From the NCBI GenBank assembly GCA_015657535.1, contig JADHZB010000763.1, positions 1 to 10,719 of the forward strand: a stretch of 10,719 nucleotides of DNA, read 5' to 3'. The notes under the pieces are model-generated. The model ran no database searches. It was not told the origin of the DNA and saw only the letters and a list, made by a program, of their open reading frames with translations. Position numbers and translations under genes: made by a program. The stretch comes from Nephromyces sp. MM_2019 (taxonomy: Eukaryota > Apicomplexa > Aconoidasida > Nephromycida). Below are positions 7,416 to 10,719 of this stretch, piece by piece (the first letter of the stretch is position 1; the number at the start of each line of letters is the position of its first letter).

Positions 7416-7450
7416 CTGATCTTCTAATATTGTAGGCTGAGAAGGTATGT
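7416..7450 (+). promoter_or_regulatory. Possible very short 5' UTR exon ending at AAG|GTATGT
   Basis: Bases 7442-7450 read AAG|GTATGT, an excellent 5' splice site. Upstream are two acceptor-like strings: TTCTTTACATCTTAG ending at 7415 and TTCTAATATTGTAG ending at 7435. They would give an exon of 29 bases (7416-7444) or a micro-exon of 9 bases (7436-7444). Paired with the acceptor at 7912, the next intron would be 468 bases. Neither form gives an open frame into the large protein, so it would be untranslated. Confidence 0.35.
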
Positions 7451-7560
7451 ATTCGGTGTGGTTGTGTGCATCTCTCAAATATTGTTACGCTCTCAGCTCA
7501 CGTGTGCCTGTCTGCGAAAGTGTTTGGGTAGCTCAAATCACACGTATGACCTTTTTTATG

Positions 7561-7880
7561 TCTCAGCTTTTCCGTGTGTAAATTCATGTTTATCACTCAC
7601 CTCCTGTGTGTTCATTTCCCACAGCTTCTCCGTGTGTAACCCCCATCTCAATCACCCATTTCCCGTGTGTGTGTGCACCCCTCGAATCATGCATGAGTGG
7701 CTGTGTGAATTTCCCACAGCTTCTCTGTGTATAACCGTGTGTGCCATTACTTTTCCCGCAACTTTTCTATGTGTGACTGTGTGTGCACCCTTCAAATGAC
7801 GTGTGTGGCTGTGTCACCACTCCCCCCCACATCTTACCCGTGTATTACCCCCACGTCTCAACCACCCACCCACCGCCTCC
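7561..7880 (+). repeat. Degenerate repeat of CCCACAGCTTCTCCGTGTGTAA type before the large gene
   Basis: Related units begin near 7561, 7618, 7713, 7755 and 7825, with the core [CT]C[CT][CG]CA[GA]CTTnTC[CT]GTGTGTnA. A second shared block, GTGTGCACCC[CT]TC[GA]AAT, occurs at 7671 and 7781, exactly 110 bases apart. The units sit in the proposed last leader intron, and several contain CCCACAG, which could act as weak alternative acceptors. Confidence 0.6.
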
Positions 7881-7883
7881 CCT

Positions 7884-7912
7884 CCCAACCCCCACCCCCC
7901 AACTTTCTCCAG
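7884..7912 (+). promoter_or_regulatory. Likely 3' splice site just before the start codon
   Basis: A long pyrimidine-rich stretch (C-rich, ending AACTTTCTCCAG) is followed by G and, 10 bases later, the ATG of the large protein. This is a textbook acceptor. The frame upstream of the ATG is also open back to 7800, but it is C-rich simple sequence there. An intron in the 5' untranslated region ending at 7912 is the simplest reading. Confidence 0.55.
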
Positions 7913-7922
7913 GCCACTCAAT

Positions 7923-10719
7923 ATGGAAGAACCCCACTCTACTGACAGGATAGAGGGCCTAAAATCTTCTCTCCCTCTCTCAAAACATGCGCACATACCT
8001 CGAGTTACTAAATATTCTCATGAAAACTATCAATTAACTACCTTCCACCGTTCATATCTTCGCAATGCAGAGGTTTCGCTAGATGAAGCCGAGCTAAAGC
8101 ATTACTTAGCTGATGTTATAGAGGTGAGGGGTGATAGTTTGTTAGTTCAATTTGAAGGTGACATTTGGAGCCCTTTAGAGTTACCTAGAGAGAAGGTTAG
8201 GATATTAGCCTCTCTCCACACACACACAAAGGCAAGTGATGCTAGCTTACCTTTAGAAGGGATAGGGAGTGCCTCCAGTTATAATGGGAATGCTGTGGAT
8301 AGAGTGGAGGGGGGTCGAGGGGGTGGATGTGAAGATAATGTTGGGGGGTTTGGTGGTGGGAGAAGTAAGACTTTAGTAGAGGGTGGAGGGAGAGTAGCTT
8401 GCCCCTCAGGTCTCTGTGAGGATTATGATAGGGGGTTTGAAGGTGGGAAGGCTGCACCGCTGGTAGGTGGAGAAAGAGCCACCCCCTACTCAAGTCGCTG
8501 TAAAAATGACGTTGAGGGGCTTGGTGGTGGGAAGGATAAAGCTTTAGCGCGAGGTGGAGAAACAGCGTGTTATTCCCCACCAGGACCTTGTGGAGATGAT
8601 GTAAAAACAGAAGTCATAGCGAGTGGGAGGCCTACTCCATCACCCCAAGATAGAGATCCAGCCATCCCCCCCCCACCTCCCACCTTATCTATACACCTAC
8701 CTCCCTTGTCAGAGATAAGAGAAGCTTCTTCACAGCTAATTTTAAGGGAAAACACTGCTTTATATAGCAGTGAGAACTTCGGGGCTTCTCTATGGGAAGT
8801 ACAGCAGGAAGTTAGGAGGGAGGAGGAGGAGGAGCAACTCCCCTCTTCAAAAGAGATGATAGCATGCCTTCCTCGTGTCTACTTGGAAGATGAGAAAGTT
8901 ATCTCATCTTCACAGCCAGTGTGCATCAGTAGAACTCAAGCGTTTGAAGAGTTGGATAACCCCTTGGAGAAGCCCAAAGATCTTCCACCATCATCATCAT
9001 CACTACTGGGGGGGTATCTCAATGAATATGAAGCACATCTTCACACCCCCCATACAAGCCTGGCTCCTGTGAAGTACCATTTTTCACTCACAGAGGGGAG
9101 CACACACACGCCGCCTGCCAGTGTTATTCCTCATGCAAATGATACTGAAGGGATGGGAAATAAAGCCGCCTGGAGATCTGCGTTGAAGGGGGAATCGGCC
9201 GTGTATGCATCGTATATAACTAGTGGTGGGAGGGAAGGCAGTTTTGAGGAGTTTGATGATACGATAGTGGCTGATGCTTCTCATCTTTGCAAAGACTCTG
9301 TTTCTGTGTGTGAAGATAATGATGAGGCTTCAGCAGGCTGGGAGAATGCTGTAGAGGGTATTGAAGGTGAAGAAGCTGCCAAAGTTGTGCTTTTAAGAGG
9401 TGATTCTCAGCGCCGAAACAGTGCGCACACTGCCTCCCCATTAGCTGGAGAAGGGGGGCTTTTATCTGTTCTTTGCAGGAAAATAGAGGGGGTTGAAGAA
9501 GGAAAACTCGTCGGAGAGCCAGAAGCAGCCACTGAAGAACCTCCAGCCACCCCCCTGAAGGGGGGTATGGCAGGCTGTTCGTCGAGAGGATTGCTGGGAG
9601 GCCATGAGCAAGGTGTAAAGGGGGGAGAAAAAGTTGTAGCCATCGGAATTTGGGGGGATAAGGGCTTTCAAAGGGATACCCGTTTGCAGCACTGTGGAGA
9701 AACCGGTTTGGGGGGTGCTCATCTTCAGTTTTCTGGGGGTGCTCATATTCAGTCATCAGAGTCACCTGTTCTATCCCCAGGTTTAGCTGAAGCTACAACC
9801 TCCTTCGAAACAGTAGCTTTTCATAGGCATCATCCAACTTCTCTGGGGAATCCACAGAGGTATGAAGATTTGCGCTCCGTCAAATTCTCACTTTTCCTGC
9901 CTGAAGAGGGTCAAATCACTAAGGAAACTGCAACGATGCCTCAAACTCGTCTTCTTCCATCTTTTATGAAGTATTCCGCTGATTCTTCTTCTATTTTTTG
10001 TTCTACTACTCCTTCTTTATCTTCTTCTGCTGTTTCCTCCTCTTCTCTCTCTTCTCATTTTTGCTCAACTCCCGCTTCTTCTATAAAAGAGCAATTTTTC
10101 CATCAATCATGCTTAGCTCCTCCTGGAGAAATCTTTGAGGGAAGCTTAGCAGATAAAGATGCTGTTCTTCCTCACTTCAAGGAAGAGAGCCTATCGCAGT
10201 ATTCATTTGTGGGGCCTGAAACTCCCTCGCCTGATTTACTTTCCCATGCTTCTCCCCATGAGACACCCAGCAGCTATATGCACGAAAAACCAATGGGTCT
10301 GCTTCCACTGCTGCCTGATCAGCTGAAAGCAACTTCAAATCACCCTGTAGGTACTCGTCAAACAGATACTAGCTATTCGTCTTCTGCCGTAGTTTTAGCT
10401 GATAAGAGCAGAAACCTCCCCTCTCATTTCCAAGCTCCCACCACGGGGGGGAGATTTTTACTCGATTCCTACCCTTTTGAGGGTAGTGTGTGGGCTCAAT
10501 CGCCTGAGCTTCATGGCCAATCAGCCCATCAATCTTCGCTGAAGGAGGCTACTGCAAGAGGTGCTCTTCCTCGTGTGTACAAGACGCGAAGCTTATCGTT
10601 TTCATCTCCTTTTTTAAAGGCGAAGTCATCAACGGCACGACCTGAAGACTTTTTCTTAGAACCGTACCCCTGGACTGGGCGGGAAGTGAGGGGAAATCAA
10701 TCGAATCCACCCCCCACCC
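7923..10719 (+). CDS. Large orphan-type hydrophilic protein, 3' end beyond window
   Basis: Family and function are not recognised. One frame stays open for 932 codons and runs off the window, far longer than chance allows at this base composition. The ATG at 7923 is the first in frame after the TGA at 7797-7799. It has A at -3 and G at +4, a good eukaryotic start context, and lies 10 bases after a likely 3' splice site. The N-terminus (MEEPHSTDRI...) is charged, so there is no signal peptide, and no hydrophobic membrane segment is visible. In order: residues 61-94 resemble one SH3/Tudor-like beta barrel (weak); 136-227 are Gly-rich repeats beginning with Cys; 249-253 are five Pro; 300-304 are five Glu; 597-612 are an 8-residue duplication; 685-720 are half Ser; 845-854 and 910-919 are an aromatic repeat. 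Codon use is mixed. This is probably a lineage-specific, largely disordered protein. Whether the stop or an intron lies downstream cannot be seen. That it is a gene is nearly certain; its role is unknown. Confidence 0.9.
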   Translation, partial: MEEPHSTDRIEGLKSSLPLSKHAHIPRVTKYSHENYQLTTFHRSYLRNAEVSLDEAELKHYLADVIEVRGDSLLVQFEGDIWSPLELPREKVRILASLHTHTKASDASLPLEGIGSASSYNGNAVDRVEGGRGGGCEDNVGGFGGGRSKTLVEGGGRVACPSGLCEDYDRGFEGGKAAPLVGGERATPYSSRCKNDVEGLGGGKDKALARGGETACYSPPGPCGDDVKTEVIASGRPTPSPQDRDPAIPPPPPTLSIHLPPLSEIREASSQLILRENTALYSSENFGASLWEVQQEVRREEEEEQLPSSKEMIACLPRVYLEDEKVISSSQPVCISRTQAFEELDNPLEKPKDLPPSSSSLLGGYLNEYEAHLHTPHTSLAPVKYHFSLTEGSTHTPPASVIPHANDTEGMGNKAAWRSALKGESAVYASYITSGGREGSFEEFDDTIVADASHLCKDSVSVCEDNDEASAGWENAVEGIEGEEAAKVVLLRGDSQRRNSAHTASPLAGEGGLLSVLCRKIEGVEEGKLVGEPEAATEEPPATPLKGGMAGCSSRGLLGGHEQGVKGGEKVVAIGIWGDKGFQRDTRLQHCGETGLGGAHLQFSGGAHIQSSESPVLSPGLAEATTSFETVAFHRHHPTSLGNPQRYEDLRSVKFSLFLPEEGQITKETATMPQTRLLPSFMKYSADSSSIFCSTTPSLSSSAVSSSSLSSHFCSTPASSIKEQFFHQSCLAPPGEIFEGSLADKDAVLPHFKEESLSQYSFVGPETPSPDLLSHASPHETPSSYMHEKPMGLLPLLPDQLKATSNHPVGTRQTDTSYSSSAVVLADKSRNLPSHFQAPTTGGRFLLDSYPFEGSVWAQSPELHGQSAHQSSLKEATARGALPRVYKTRSLSFSSPFLKAKSSTARPEDFFLEPYPWTGREVRGNQSNPPPT
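8103..8204 (+). other. Possible SH3/Tudor-like barrel segment, residues 61-94
   Basis: Residues 61-94 alternate hydrophobic and polar positions as in short beta strands: ADVIEV, then GDSLLVQFEG, then an acidic/aromatic linker (DIW, LELP) and EKVRIL. Tudor, Agenet and related SH3-like barrels, which bind methylated residues or RNA, often read A-x-V-x-x-V-x-G-D-x-x-x-V-x-F-E-G followed by an R-I strand. The match is by eye. Only one barrel's worth of sequence is present, and its aromatic cage residues cannot be assigned. It is the only part of the protein that looks like a compact fold. Confidence 0.3.
8328..8600 (+). repeat. Three tandem ~29-residue Cys/Gly-rich protein repeats plus a partial fourth
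   Basis: Within the large protein, units begin at Cys136 (8328), Cys165 (8415), Cys193 (8499) and, as a stub, Cys223 (8589), giving lengths of 29, 28 and 30 codons. The shared pattern is C-[EKG]-[DN]-x-[VD]-x-G-[FL]-[GE]-G-G-[RK]-x-x-x-L-[VA]-x-G-G, then a variable Pro/Ser/Tyr tail. The fourth copy keeps only CGDDV. Third-base and residue differences are many, so the duplications are not recent. A second Cys occurs in units 1 and 3 but not in unit 2. Confidence 0.8.
9711..9758 (+). repeat. 8-residue tandem duplication in the large protein
   Basis: Codons for GGAHLQFS are followed directly by GGAHIQSS, two 24-base units that differ at a few positions. This is a recent-looking in-frame duplication inside a G-run-rich stretch. 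Confidence 0.75.
9975..10082 (+). other. Serine-rich stretch, residues 685-720
   Basis: Eighteen of 36 residues are Ser, with scattered Thr, Pro and two Cys. Most Ser codons are TCT or TCC, so the coding strand here is an almost pure pyrimidine tract. Such stretches are usually disordered and are potential phosphorylation targets. No specific motif is assigned. Confidence 0.7.
10455..10679 (+). repeat. Two copies of F-x-L-[DE]-x-Y-P-[FW]-x-G motif
   Basis: FLLDSYPFEG (10455-10484, residues 845-854) and FFLEPYPWTG (10650-10679, residues 910-919) share F-[LF]-L-[DE]-x-Y-P-[FW]-x-G, 65 residues apart, in an otherwise low-complexity region. They may be short linear binding motifs or the start of a longer repeat that continues past the window. 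Confidence 0.55.

Noticed and set aside
7458..7799. 113-codon plus frame just upstream of, and in the same frame as, the large gene
   Set aside because: It ends in TGA at 7797-7799, has no ATG at its nominal start, and is made of the degenerate GTGTGT/CCCACAG repeat.
8242..8580. 112-codon minus-strand frame
   Set aside because: Antisense to the glycine-rich repeats of the large gene; it mirrors their periodicity.
9220..9765. 181-codon minus-strand frame
   Set aside because: It lies wholly antisense to the much longer plus-strand gene, and its Pro/Leu/His-rich composition mirrors the G-rich coding strand.
1..10719. Transposon or retroelement
   Set aside because: No reverse transcriptase, integrase or transposase motifs in any frame, and no terminal repeats with target duplication were seen.

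Overview
The window looks like nuclear DNA of a eukaryote, probably a protist. There is no bacterial-style gene packing and there are no ribosome-binding sites. Long intergenic or intronic stretches are full of degenerate CA/GT simple sequence and short minisatellites, and several canonical splice-site strings (pyrimidine tract + AG, AAG|GTATGT, GAG|GTAAAT) are visible. A coccidian apicomplexan would fit: roughly balanced base composition, a long serine- and glycine-rich orphan-type protein, microsatellite-rich flanks. That is only a guess, because nothing recognised here is diagnostic.

Layout. Bases 1-6300 hold no gene I can defend. They alternate between CA-rich patches (about 170-290, 1125-1225, 1800-2060, 2868-3040, 3400-3545, 5205-5345, 5925-6150) and GT-rich patches (about 612-870, 2366-2600, 4163-4690), separated by more ordinary sequence. 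Three minisatellite families stand out: a pyrimidine/CA family at two sites (about 1800-2060 and 5925-6150) whose 18-24 bp units keep one open frame on the minus strand, a 41-bp CA repeat at 2868-2990, and a ~43-bp GT-rich repeat of about 12 units at 4163-4690. A C-rich tract lies at 4830-5005. A few short islands of non-repetitive sequence (about 364-594, 1284-1589, 5020-5200, 5371-5466, 6361-6550) contain short open frames that could be exons, but none is recognised.

Bases 6300-7922 look like the 5' part of a transcription unit: a strong 3' splice-site-like tract ending at 6360, a GAA-rich purine tract, a 5' splice-site-like GAG|GTAAAT at 6979/6980, a possible tiny exon ending at 7444 before GTATGT, and a strong acceptor at 7912.

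Bases 7923-10719 are one uninterrupted plus-strand reading frame of 932 codons that runs off the end. It is the one confident gene. Its product is a hydrophilic, low-complexity protein without a signal peptide or membrane segment. It has a possible SH3/Tudor-like stretch near residues 61-94, three tandem ~29-residue glycine-rich repeats that each begin with Cys, acidic and serine-rich stretches, and two copies of an F-x-L-[DE]-x-Y-P-[FW]-x-G motif near the visible end. I do not recognise the family. No transposase, reverse transcriptase, CRISPR array, rRNA or tRNA was found.
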